Assembly: GCF_036417845.1 (NCBI RefSeq)
Contig: NC_089991.1
Coordinates: 13,423,001-13,487,000 of the forward strand
DNA length: 64,000 nt
DNA from: Apteryx mantelli
Taxonomy: Eukaryota; Chordata; Aves; Apterygiformes; Apterygidae
Direction of reading: 5' to 3'
Made by a program: the position numbers and the translations under genes. Below, one piece after another: positions 47,901-59,310 of this stretch (position 1 is its first letter; each line of letters starts with the position of its first letter). Under the pieces are notes generated by a model. It was not told the origin of the DNA. It saw only the letters and a list, made by a program, of their open reading frames with translations, and did not search any database.

Positions 47901-50900
47901 AGCCCTCAGGCTCTGTACAGCCAGGACGCTAGTGAAAGTACATGGCCAAAGGGTAATATTACAGTTGCCAAACTTCCCCACCTTCTCCTATCTCCTGCCG
48001 CAGACGCCTGCATGCAGTGGGCCTGCCGGAGAGGAGCCGAGCAGCGTGGCCGTGCCATGCTTGTGTGCTGATCGAGTTGCTAATGCTGGCTGAAGTCTGG
48101 CAGAGGCTGCAGGCAAGGGAAGCGTTAGTGCAGGCACCCTGGCTCCTTTTGCACCAAATCCAGCAGCCAGCAGGGTAATAAATGAGGAGTCTATATTTAG
48201 ATGCAGCGTCTGGAGAAGTGTCACAGTGTTGCCAGTGGATTTTACTATTCAGTGCAGGCAGGTTTCCCTGCTCCTCCAGCTTGATGCCACCTTTGTGGAA
48301 AAGCTTGTCAAGGACATCCAGCACCAGCCGGAAACCCCCCCCAACAACAGCCGCACAGTAAACCCAGCACCCTCATCAAGAGCTTGGCACCCGGTGAGGG
48401 AGATGTATAGCAGATCCTTCGCCAGGGAGCCTTGGCAGAGAGTTGGCTCAGAGCCCATCTGGTTTGGCAAAAGCCTCATTTAGCTGCACAGAAGTTTGTA
48501 CTAAAGAAACACGTTCCAGGGCTGGAGCCATCTTCTGTGTCATCCCAGCCCGGTGTCAGCTCCTCTCCTGGCAAAGCCAACGATGCAGCCAGGCCGGGAT
48601 CGCTCTCCCCACACTCTCCCATGTGCTTTGCTGGCTGATTCCTATCTCTTCTCCAAAGAGCAGTGCAGAGGCTGCGTCTGCAGCACAAAGCAATCCTCCC
48701 CCTCCAGGTTCCCACTGGGGTCCCCTGGGTTGCACACCATCTGCGGCAGGAGCGCGGGGAGCCCCTGGTGCAGATGAGCCGCTGGCTTCATTTGGCATTT
48801 CAGCACTCTGTCATCGAATGCCACTCAGAGCTACGCTAATCCATATGGCGCTTAAACTGCCGGCAGCAGTCCATCTGCACTGGCCGCGGCAGTGTTAGCA
48901 ACGGTGGAGCTGGAGCTGGTGCGAGCAGCCAGGGGGTGTTTAGGCAAAATTTCCCTGTTGGAGCCAAGGCTGCCAAGGCCCCTACTGACTCAAACAGGAA
49001 CATGTGAACTTCCCTGCAATCCATGTTGAAATTTAAGGAGAGGCAGAAGTGTTGTGCAAAGGAGGAAGCTGGCTGCTCAGAGTGAAGCCGCACGTGGCCT
49101 GCGCTGCAGGTTTTCTACCATCCTGGGCAAAGTGAGATTGGTACCGGCATGGGTAGGATGAGATTTGCATGATGATGCATGGTGCTCAGATCCTGGGTTT
49201 TTCCCCCTGTTCTGCAATGCGTCGGCGGCTGTTTGGAACATATGCTCTCCTGTGCCGGATCCTCTCACCTCCTAGAAACTTGGGGAGAATTTCTACAGGG
49301 AAAACCAAATGCTGAGGCATTGCCTTCAGACCTAAATGTGGCTGAAGAAGCCAGCGGCCTGTCTGGCCTGTGATAGACAGGCTGACCGTCTCTGCCAGAT
49401 GCCTCCCTTGTGGCTCACAGCACCTCAGCATTTTTTTTTGCCTGCCTCTGCTCTGTCTGTACCCCCCCCCCCCCAATGCTCTTGCATCCCTCAAATTTTG
49501 ATTGCAGCAGGTTGCAAGAAGCAGTTTGCTTGGGTTCCTGCAACCTGCCAAGGATGCAGACAGAGTGGAAAATCCCAGTGTGGTTGCAGTGATGGGCAAA
49601 CCTCATCAGCGACGTGGCAAACAGCCCCTTTCCCAACTCTGCTGCACACTGGGGTTTGCATGGCCCCTGACTCTGCTCCCGGCCGAGCGCAACGAGGGAT
49701 GAGTCTGTGCGAGCCGCTCGTGGGTGAACTTTCCTCCATGCACGCTGTGCATTGGCAATACGGGGATGCTTGAGGACACCTCAAGGTCTGCGAAACCCGC
49801 TGACAGGGCTGGCTCACAGCTGCGTCTTGGTGCTGCCGTGCAGCACGGTCAGAGGAGAACAGCACGCCGCACTGGGCGATGCTGAGCCCTCGCTCCTGCC
49901 CCGAGCTCCTGGGACACCCAAGGGAGGAGAGACCCTTGTTCGCGGGAGGCCATGTGCCGGTGGGTGGTGCGAGGAGCCGTGGCGCGTTCAGCACGGAGGA
50001 CAGAGGCACCCAAGGGCGCCGGGGCAGCCACGACGTGCCAGGAGCCAGCGGCTCTTTCGGGAGGAGGAAGAAGGCACCTGACCACAAGGCAGCAGTCCAA
50101 CTAGTTGAAACAGCTCCTGTGGCCGTTTACATAACCAGACATGGCTCAGCCCTGTCTGGGGATGTGCGGCTCCACCCGGTTGCCTATGGTTGGAAACCAC
50201 GTTTCAGGAGGCTACAGCCTGAGTGCTGGGTCAGGAGGCCGAGGCGTTTGCTGCGGAGATGTGCCTGCCCTGCCGGCATTGCAAGGCCGGGGCTGCGCGA
50301 GGCTCCCGGTGGTGCTTTGCCAGGAGCCGCGTGTGTGCGGCGCTCCCACTGACCCGGCGCTGCCTGCTGGCCTGCCGAGCCACCGCACTTCTCGCCAAGG
50401 TGACGTTGGAGGTGAAGCCGCCTCTGCCCAAGGACACCTGGCTGCATTGCCTCCCGGCAGCCCCCTGACACAGAGAGCGGAGGCAGCTGAGAGAGACTGA
50501 TGGCCTCCTTTGAGCGGGGAGATGGATCGGATAAAAACAAGGCAAAGGCGCAGCAAGGTGGGTCCCGAGTAACTGGAGCCGCTCACATGACTCGGGAGCC
50601 GCTGCCAGGCACTGGAGCCATTCAAAGTTTATGAAGGTGGCGTATTGAGCAATCGCCTTAACCCCTTCGTGTGCCAGCGCAGGGGTTCGGGCCCGTCCAG
50701 GAAACGCCGCTGCCAGCGCACTTTGCCTCCCGTGCTCGGCTCTGGTGTGAAGGTGACCCTCGGCTCTGATTCATCTGGCCCCGAGGCGGCTGAGCCTGCA
50801 TCTGGAGTGAGACCGGTTCCCAGGGCGCAAAGCTCCTGGATCCAGACTGCAGTCTGGATTTCAAGGCCAGCCTGCCCCAGTATCAATAGCTTTAGGTTGA

Positions 50901-50950
50901 TCCCTAGTTTACCTAGACATGGTGTCAAAGATGACTGCTTTGGGTGGGAA
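44965..50950 (+). other. Intron 1, no gene recognised
   Basis: A CpG-rich part (about 45.0-45.8 kb) is followed by mixed intronic sequence. A C13 tract lies at 49,462-49,474. An ATTTGCATGATGATGCAT string, with octamer-like motifs, lies near 49,163. No exon or RNA gene was recognised. Confidence 0.5.
49462..49474 (+). repeat. Poly-C tract (C13)
   Basis: Thirteen consecutive C residues. A simple mononucleotide repeat in intron 1. Confidence 0.88.
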
Positions 50951-51009
50951 CTTTGGGGGTTGGACTGGATGATCTCCAGAGGTCCCTTCCAACCTCAACC
51001 ATTCTGTGA
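50951..51009 (+). mobile_element. CR1 LINE 3' end fragment, sense
   Basis: GGTTGGACTGGATGATCTCC, AGAGGTCCCTTCCAACCTC and AACCATTCTGTGA follow each other exactly as in the 3' terminus of avian CR1. The copy ends with one ATTCTGTGA unit of the usual microsatellite tail. The 5' boundary is uncertain; sequence before about 50,950 is not recognisable. Short, 5'-truncated 3' ends are typical of CR1 insertions. Confidence 0.88.
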
Positions 51010-51924
51010 ACACAGCTCGGGAGTGGGCACCGTTGTGGGGGAGCTGACACAGGATGCGAGCAGGTAAAAGGGACACCGACAGGTCTGACTGAAGCACAGG
51101 GGACGTCCTGGTTGAGTCTCCTTGGGAGTCACATTCCTGGACATCGCCTGCACTGGTTAGCGCGGAGGGGAAGACGGGTCCTCCCCGAGCAGCCGCGGCA
51201 CGAAGCAGCCATGGCCTCAGCTGGCGGAAAAACCCCTGTGCAGCTCCCCTATGTCTCCCCGCCAGTGCCTGTTGGGCTGGGGTTTTCGGGAGGTGAAAGG
51301 CGTGGTTCCTCGCAGGGGATAATTTTGAATGGCGCGAAGCTTTGTGTGCGGTGTGATCATGCTGGTGTTTGCATGTACTCCTAAATGAGCATTTTGCCCT
51401 TGGAGGGATTTTTCTATCTGGAGATCTCAGAGCACTTTCTTTCTGGGGTGAGTCACTTTTGGCGGGGTGAGAGGGAGGAGAGGGAGCAGCTGGGTCCTTG
51501 GCCCTGTCCGGACAGGGGGATCTCTGCAGAAGCGCCGCTGCTCGGCTGCCAGGGGGTTCATGGTGCCTGTTTCGGCGCCCCGCTCCCCGCTGCGAGGCCC
51601 AGCAGTCGCTCCCTGCAGAGCGGCGGGGAAGGGCAGAGCGGGCAGAGCCCTGGCCTGGGGGATACCAGCGTATTCCCGGGATACCAGAGCCCGAAGAGCA
51701 CCGCCAGCGTGGGCATGGGCAAAGCGGTGTGTTGGGCTTGTTGGTGTAGTGCTGGGAAATCCCCACGCAAAACAGGTTATACTAGTGAAAGCGCAGCTCT
51801 GGTGTTTGCAGTGTGTGCACACCGGGCCCGGGGATGTTGGTCAGGGATCACACCTTCATGATCCGTCTCGCAGGGCTGTGTGCACAGCCTGGGGCCGTGA
51901 GGCCTGAGTCCTGTTATAACCTGC

Positions 51925-51985
51925 TTTCATTTCACCTTCCCATGCCTCAGTTTCCCCACTTGACAACTGGAACGGTACCATAGAT
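51925..51985 (+). mobile_element. MIR-like fragment, sense
   Basis: ACCTTCCCATGCCTCAG followed by TTTCCCCACTTGACAACTGG and AACGGTACCATA corresponds to the sense MIR block TGTGCCTCAGTTTCCTCATCTG, with the AATGGGGATAATAA-like part after it. Only about 60 bases align by eye. Confidence 0.45.
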
Positions 51986-53544
51986 CAACACCATTGATTA
52001 GTTAATACCATGGATTTCTTAGCTTGGATTATCCCAGCCTGGAAAACACCCAGCCATTTGGCATCTCCTTTCCCTACCGCTTTTTTTACCTGGCCTGAGA
52101 CACTGCTTTGGGAAAGGGAGATGCTGTGGGCTGGCGGCAGGGCTGGGGCCTGAGCGGAGGCACCGACCCTGCTTGGAGAGCCGGCAGAGCAGCCGGGCTC
52201 ACACTGTGCCTTCCCGCTGGCGTCCGGGGCTGGGCGGCCCCGCGGCCCCCTCCGCCTACCCCCTCCGCCAGGCTTCCCGGGCACCGCGGGAGGAATCGTG
52301 CTGGAGCAGAGCAAAGTGGTTACCGTTTGGGGCGGGACATGTCTCCTCAGGTCAGGACACCTCCAGGCGCTTTCCAGAAAATGGACAGTAACTTAATAAG
52401 GGAGATTGCAGTGCCAAGCTAACGAGCCCAGCCGACAGGGAAAAACGAGGGAGTTTCCAATCCAGAGCGTGGGTGCTCTTGGGGCACTGCAGCAGGAAGG
52501 GGCAGGCAGGAACCCCGCTCCTCGCTCGTGTGGCTGGCGGGGGCACCCTGGCAAGGGGGACATCGGAGCACGCCGGCGGGGAGAGCTGGGCACGCTGCCG
52601 TCTGCCGGGGGCTCCCGCGCGGGCAGCGCTGAGGTGTCCCGCGGCGGCGGGGCGCAGCGAGCGGTGGCTGACGGCTGCCAGCCTTGCAGAGAGGGCTGGC
52701 GGGGCCCTCGCTCCGACCGCCGCTGGGGTATGGGCCCGGGCACGAATAAACAGGCCTGGCGGGAGGGTGCAGAGAGATCCGAATGCTTCTGCCCTTTCTA
52801 CTCAGCACCTGGTTCTTTTAATCCTCAGGCGCCTCGCGACTCCAGCTGAAAACTTTCTACTTTTCACGTGGGAGCTCGGCACAGCGCAGGCTCTTCCGAG
52901 CCCCCACACCTGGTAGCGGGGGCGAGCACAGCGTGTTCCCGTGCTGGCAAGCCGGCCCCCCCGTTGTTCGCCTGGAACAATACCTGCTTTTTACAGCTCG
53001 CTGCGTGCTGTGCCATGCTGGGGAGAGCTGGCGCTTCCAGCCCCGTCGGAGGCGGAGCGGGGAGCCTGGCACGCCACCCGCCTGCGCCCGCCGCCACACC
53101 CCGGGGCAGAGCGGCAAAGGGAGGCCGAGGGCTCTCCGGCAGGATGCAGGGCCAGGCACGTGTGCCGGCGGTGCTGGGAACTGTGTGCTCCCCAAGCTCG
53201 CCTCCAGCCGGCCGCGGGGCCAGGAGTGCCCATGCTTGACTCGGAGCAATGGGCACTGAGTTGCCTTTCAGCAACGGTTCCTGACGGTGCTTGCAGAAGC
53301 AGGTGTGCTGGGGCTGTGACCTGCCCGGAGGTCATGCTGATGCGGGGCAAATCTTCCTTGCGCTGTCTTAGTCTGGGCTTGAACCTTCCCTGTCTCCTGC
53401 CTTGTCCTGATTAGCCCTAAGATGGTGCTCGGCTGCCTTGCGACGCAGGCAGCGACGCCGAGTGAGTGCGGGGCACGTGGTTTCTTCCACGGGCAGGTGA
53501 GTCAGGGGTCCTCCCACGTGTCCCTGTACGTCTGCACAAAACCT

Positions 53545-53545
53545 G

Positions 53546-53577
<32 letters not shown>
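53545..53577 (+). repeat. (GCAG)n tetranucleotide repeat
   Basis: About eight perfect GCAG units. A simple microsatellite in intron 1. Confidence 0.93.
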
Positions 53578-53578
<1 letters not shown>

Positions 53579-56479
53579 GAGGGGCTTTTCTCCCTCCCCT
53601 ACGTGCCACCTCCCTGGCAAAGTGGACTGCAAGTGCTCCCAGGATGGAGGCAAGCTGTCCAGACAGTCCCTGCTGCACGCAGGAGAAACTGCAAGATCTG
53701 AAAAGGCGCCGATTGCTCTGGGAAGTTAAAAGCATCCTGGAGACGGTGGCCCTAGACCTAACAAAGTGATAGCGCAGGGCTTTGCTGTACAGCAGTCAGC
53801 AGATTATGTCCCCCTTCCCCCCTTCAGATATATATGTAAAGGGCCAGGATTCAGCCTGACTTTAACCTCAGCTCCCATTTCACGGCCACGGTTCTGCTGA
53901 CACAGAGTGCCTCGTCATGAAAATCCGCCAAAACTTGCTGAAAATTACAGCCTTCCCTCCAGTTGTGGCAGCCAGAGTTAGGGTTGTGTGCCGAGCTGTT
54001 ACCTCCCTTGAACGCAACGTTGCCACCCACAAAGTCCTGCATTTTGTGTCCCAAGCCAGGGAAGAAGGGTATTTCAGTAATTATAGCTCACCCTGTACCG
54101 TCCTCCCCTCTCCTGTCATTTGTCAGCCTAAAGATGGAAACCCAGCAATGAGCGCCAAGACCATGGCTCCCGCCACCTTGCCGTCGGAGAGCTCTTGGCC
54201 CATCGGGGACAGCTCTTCCAGCCCTGGCTGGGAATGCAGTCCCAGGGAGGGGAGAAATCACAGCCCGCGAAGGAGAGAGCCGCTCCAGTGCAAACCCTTG
54301 CAAGAACAGGCTCTGCAGAGAGCCTGACCTAGCAGTCCCTCCACAACCCTCTCCAGGGCTTGGAGGTCAGCCCTTTCCAGGCTATTTGCTGGACACCTCT
54401 CTCTACCATTTTCCAGTGGACACTGGCTTTCCCACATTGCCTTTGCAGGCCCCTGAGAAGTGGTTCATGGACTCCCGGGGACCACAGGCCGATACTGTGG
54501 CTTCTGGCAAAGTCAAAAGGAGTTTTACGAGCAGGATGGCACTGAACATCCTGAGCCTGTGGCTGCATGTAATGCCTTGTGGAGGAGTGTGGGTGAAGGT
54601 GCGCTTGCCTTTGCAGCGCGGGCAGCTCTGGAGTTAGAGTGAGAACCCAATGCGGCAGTTAAATGGTGATTTCTACCACATTCCCTACGGGAAACGTCTC
54701 TGGTTTCCTCCTAGTGCTATTACTGGTTCAACCTCACTGGTATTCACAGTGTTGGGAGCCGGAGAGTCAGTTGCTCGCTGCCTCCTGGCAGGGTTTTGCT
54801 CTTCCCCAATCAGACCAGCTGTGGGGGGGCAGATGAGCCTGTGAGTTTGTTGAAGATCTGTTGGTATCAGGGCTAATGGTGCCCATGGAGCTAAACTGGT
54901 GTTAGCTGGGGAGCGCTGGGCGAGGGGAGGACGTTTGCAATATCCTCAGGACAGAAAAGACCCAGGAGGGTTGTGCTGTCCTCCTGCCCTCTTAGCAGAC
55001 AGCAGTGCAGTGGGCAGGGGAGGAGGGATGTGGGTCATCTCCATGCCCCGAGGCTGGGTGCCCCGCTGCTGAAGGCAGCCCGCAGGATGGTGACCAGATG
55101 AAAGGGCTGCTGGCCAGGGGGCAGGGCTGCTTCTCCTTCGGCCCCTCGCACCCACCTCGTCCCCTGGAGAGGCCGTCTCCACGGCGTCTCTCTGCCCACA
55201 GCCGTCATGTGGCTCTTGGCTCCAAGAACATCAGATGAGGAAGGGCTGAAAATAATTGCCTGGTCATTTTTGCCTTTCAAAAGAAGAGAGTTGCTATTGT
55301 GGGGAATTTTTGTGACAAGCAGAGATGGCTAATAGTCAGCTCCTTAATGAGTCAGACGCCTGCCCCCCTGCCTCCGGTGCGGCTCGGAGCGTGGCGGTGC
55401 GGGGAGATGCCGGGGGCTTTGCCTCCTGCTCTGCTGCCAGCCTGACTGCGACCCCCGGCACTCGGCTTCCCCAGCCTGCCTCATGTGGGCAAGAGCGTTT
55501 CCTCCCACTGTCCAGGTGCGGGTCTCTGAGCAGGAACAGTCCTTCACCTCCTCTTCCCGGGAAGGAGATGTCTCCATAAAGCAGGAGCTCGGCCTAGATG
55601 TGGACTTCCCTTAGGCTGGCGCAGGAGCCGTGGGGACACAAGCGCTGGGGGAGATGCTGGTGTGTTTCTGCTGACCAGTGTGCCACACCAGGTGGGAGGT
55701 TCAGGGAAGGATCTTGATCCGAGGGGGATCCATCATGTGCTGTATGGCAGGGTTTGTGGTTTCCAGGCGGTCAGGCATGTGCCCTGAGCACTGCTGAGGC
55801 CTGCACCCCCAGGGAGGAAGCCCTGCTCCCCAGTGACCAGGTTGGGGCTGTCCCGCGGCATCGTGGCGGCGGCTTCGAGCCTCCCTGACCCCACTGAACA
55901 TATCTGCAGTTTGCAGAGCCAGCACTGCAAAGCAGATTCCCAGGAGGTTTAATGGGGTTTTGCCGTCTCCAGCTGAACAACCCCCACCAGTGAAGGTACC
56001 CACTGCTTCCTGGCCCTGTAGGCATCATCTGTGGAGAGCTGCTGGGCCAAAACACCTCTCAAAGCTGCTCTGTTGTGTGACCTCTTGCTCCAAAACTTCC
56101 TTCCCAGTTGGCGCGGCCCCCGGCAATCTGCACTTTCCTGCTGGAGAAATGCTGCTATGAGGAGGTGAGCTTTGAACTGGAGCATAAGAGCTGCCTCCTG
56201 GCTGTTTCCCTGTTTCCAAGGCTCATGGAGTGCACGGCCTGGGCTGGAACGACTCCCAAGCTGAGATCCCGACAGATTCCTCCTCCCATGCCTAGCCCTT
56301 GCACAGGCTTTTCCAGGCAGGCTCAAACCTCCACACTGCTGCTGCTGCCACTGGCTTGACTGCCAAAGCCCATCTGCTCCCATCTGAGATTTCAATTCCC
56401 CCTTCGTTTTTGTACCTGCCGTAGCACGCGCCGGTCGCTGTTTGTCGATCCTGCTTTCTGGCGCATGGCAGATAGCAAG

Positions 56480-59310
56480 GAGTTTATTAGGAAATGCCAG
56501 CAGCGTGTCTGGCAGCCTGATCCCCACCTGGCCGCACCGTGCCTGGCCGGCGCCCTCGGCATGGGGCCCCTGGGCGCTCGAGCTGTGCCGGCCCTGCCGG
56601 CGTTGCAGCCAGGCAGGGGGCAACGCGTCGAGCGAAGGAGGCAGGTTCACCTGCCAGCGGCCCCCGGGGCGTGCGTGCTGGGGGGTGCTGCTCTTTGCCG
56701 CGGGGTCTTGGCAGCGTTGCCCGCGGCTGAGCCGGCTGTTGGGGGGGTTGGCGTGGTGCAGTTTCGCGCCGGGGGAAACGAGATGAAGCCGTCCCGCTTT
56801 TCTAGCGAGGAGGGCCAGACCTGCGTGGCAGCGCGCGACCTCGGCAGGGCGCCTGTCCTTCTGCTGCGCGCCGAGCGCCGCCGTCAGCATTTCGCATGTG
56901 CCCTGCGCGCTGGCGCTGCCCAGACAGCCGTCGGCACCGGGACACGTCTCCCCAGACGGCGTGGCGTGGCGTGGCGTGGTGTGGCGTGGCGTGGCGTGGC
57001 GTGGCGCGGCGCGGCGCGGCCGGCCAGCGCGCTTGGCAGCGCAGCAGCGGGCAACAGGTGCTGTTTCCATTAGCTGGTGTGGAGAGACGAGAGTCCCTCT
57101 TTGGGAATGTCACGTTCTCGGTTACGTCTGCCCTGCTTCCCCCTGTCCCTGCAGCGGGGGAAATAACCCTCGTTCCTTGTTTCCTGCCCTTGCCCCGTGT
57201 TGCGAGCCGCGGCACGCTGCAAAGCGGCGGTGCGGCGCCGGGGCAGCGCATCTCCCCCGCGGCGCCAGGGGAAGGCGGCGAGGCTCTTCGGGGAAAGCTG
57301 CCGGGCCAATGCAGCTGAAGTTCTGCTGCCGTCTCTGTTCGTCTGGTGTGCGGCGAGCGGCGATGGATCTCGCGGCCGTTAACTGGATGGTTCCAGAGTT
57401 CACACAGAAATAAGGTGGACTCTGTAATTTGGAGTCCGAAATAAAGGGCTGCTGAGTATAGCACAAAAATGCAACTCTGTAACCTGTGATACGAGTACTT
57501 TGCTGCCGCCCTTCTTCCTAAACTCGGCACACCTTTGTTTAAAATGTTCCAATGCACCTTTGTTTATTCAGGGCCTTATTACCAGTATCTCAGGCTCCTT
57601 TTTTCTGGGTCCACGCTATGACTCAGGGATGGTTTACTGCAATTTCTTCCATCTTTCCTCCATATCAAAGATATCCTGGCAAGTTCATGTTTATTGTTTG
57701 CAGTTAATGTTTAATATTTCCTATTACTCGCATCTCGTGGTTGATCTTAATTATACCCTTCTAATGTAAGACAAAAGGCAGTGGATGAGGACACTTTTAT
57801 GTTTAGGGCTGTGGGCCATGCCTCAGACCCCGGTTCCCCGCTCGGGCGCCGGCTCCTGCATCCCTCCCAGCAGCCTGCACCTCGGGACTGGCGCGGAGGC
57901 GGGTGCCCGCAGCGGCGCCTGGTGCGCCTGCGCTCCCGAGCCGCCCGGCCGTGCCCACCGCGTCTCTCCTGCTTTGCGCTTCCCTGCCAGGCTCTTCGGG
58001 GAGGGCGACTGCTCTGCACGCTGCCTCTCACCGGGGGACCCTGAACCTGGCCGGGGCCCCCATGCGCTGCAGCGGTGCGGACAAATAATGGTTATTTCTG
58101 AGGCAGAAAGGATGAACCTGTTATTTATTTTGTCCAGGCTTTAAATGATAGTGGTGTGCTTTTTTCCCTCTTGCTGGCTGGGCTGAATCATTAAAATGAA
58201 TTAGTACAAATTAAGAACAACAAAGAAACCAGGGAGTGCAGAGGGCTAAATCCCCCCATTTCAGCAGGATGGCCAGATCTTGCATGTCCCTTTGGGCGGA
58301 CCCAGGGAGCCGGGAGATCTCTGCGCTGCTGCCCCCGGAAAACAGGAGGGCGGCCGGAGCGAGCCGCATCCTTGCCCGGCGGCGCCGGCGGCCCCGCTCG
58401 CTGCAGCTGCCGCCCTGCCTCGCCGTCCCGAGGGGCACGGGGCTGCGAGCGCGCGCAGCCGGGATGTTTGCGCTCTGCCAGGAGAAGGCCCGGCGGGAGC
58501 CGCCCGGCGGCGAGGGGCCCGCGGGCTCCTCCCTGCGCCCAGCGGGGCGGCGTTCCCGCTGCCTCCTTCCACCGCCTCAAATATTTGTGCTTGCGGGCAG
58601 GGTCTCCTCTCCCCCCGCTGCCTCCCGCGGAGGAGCCGCTCGCCCTCGGCTTTGTGCCTCGCGCTATAAATACCAGGCGTCCGAGGGGCGGCCTGACAAA
58701 AGGCACGACCCGACACCGCGTCTCACTCTTTCGGAGTGACATTTTGTCAAATGCCAGTGGGGAGGGGGGTTGCTTATCTGCTGGCACGCGCCGTGGTGAC
58801 CTTCACAGCTCTGGCCAGGTGCCTCCCTGCTGTATTTACACTTATTTATAGCACTCTCCTCCGTGCCCACCTCTGCCCTGCGCTGGTCCCTCCTCTCTGG
58901 GAGCTGCCGCCCCCTCCACGGTCCGCCTGCGGGCGCCAGGACCGCCGGCTGCCTGCGCCCAGTTGAGCTCTGGCGTAACTGGGAGCTCTCCTTGGGAGGC
59001 AGCGCACTCGCTGCAGGGCTGCGCTGGGCCCTCCGCGTGGGTGCCGGGTTCGGCACCACGTCCCGACGGCGCCGCACGCCCGGCGGCTCCTGCGTGCACG
59101 GGCAGGCGCTGGCGCTGGCTCCCCTCGCCCTCCTCTTCCTCGCGCCGGGGCGAAAGGTGGAGGTGCCGTGCATTGCCCAACATCCCGTCCCCGCAGCAGG
59201 GGCACCCTGACTGGGGATCACGTACCGAAGGTCGTGGAAGGGCTGGTGGCCGTGCCTGCAGTGCCACCAGCGTGCCTGTCGCTCGCCGTCCGGCCGAGAG
59301 GTCGCCCACA
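56480..59310. promoter_or_regulatory. CpG-rich intronic domain with a TATA box
   Basis: CpG-dense stretches at about 56.5-57.4, 57.83-58.08, 58.29-58.68 and 58.86-59.3 kb are separated by AT-rich inserts at 57.4-57.8 and 58.08-58.26 kb. A consensus TATAAATA lies at 58,665-58,672 on the + strand with G/C-rich flanks, which would place a start near 58,695-58,700. The reverse complement TATTTATA is also TATA-like, so direction is not certain. An alternative intronic promoter is possible. No coding exon is recognisable downstream. Confidence 0.35.
56961..57020 (+). repeat. (GTGGC)n pentanucleotide array
   Basis: Twelve 5-base units: nine GTGGC-type (one GTGGT) followed by three GCGGC, with a partial CGGC on each side. 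The frame is open in several phases, giving GVAWR or RHATP repeats that are artefacts. Confidence 0.95.

Larger units (their letters stand above)
51010..56957 (+). other. Intron 1, no gene recognised
   Basis: GC-rich intronic DNA with a CpG-rich part at 52.5-53.25 kb. A GCAG tetranucleotide run and a MIR-like fragment are listed separately. Open frames reach 285 codons (minus strand, 50,909-51,766, overlapping the CR1 end), and the 373-codon minus-strand frame at 55,949-57,070 begins here. None of their translations resembles a known family. Confidence 0.5.
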
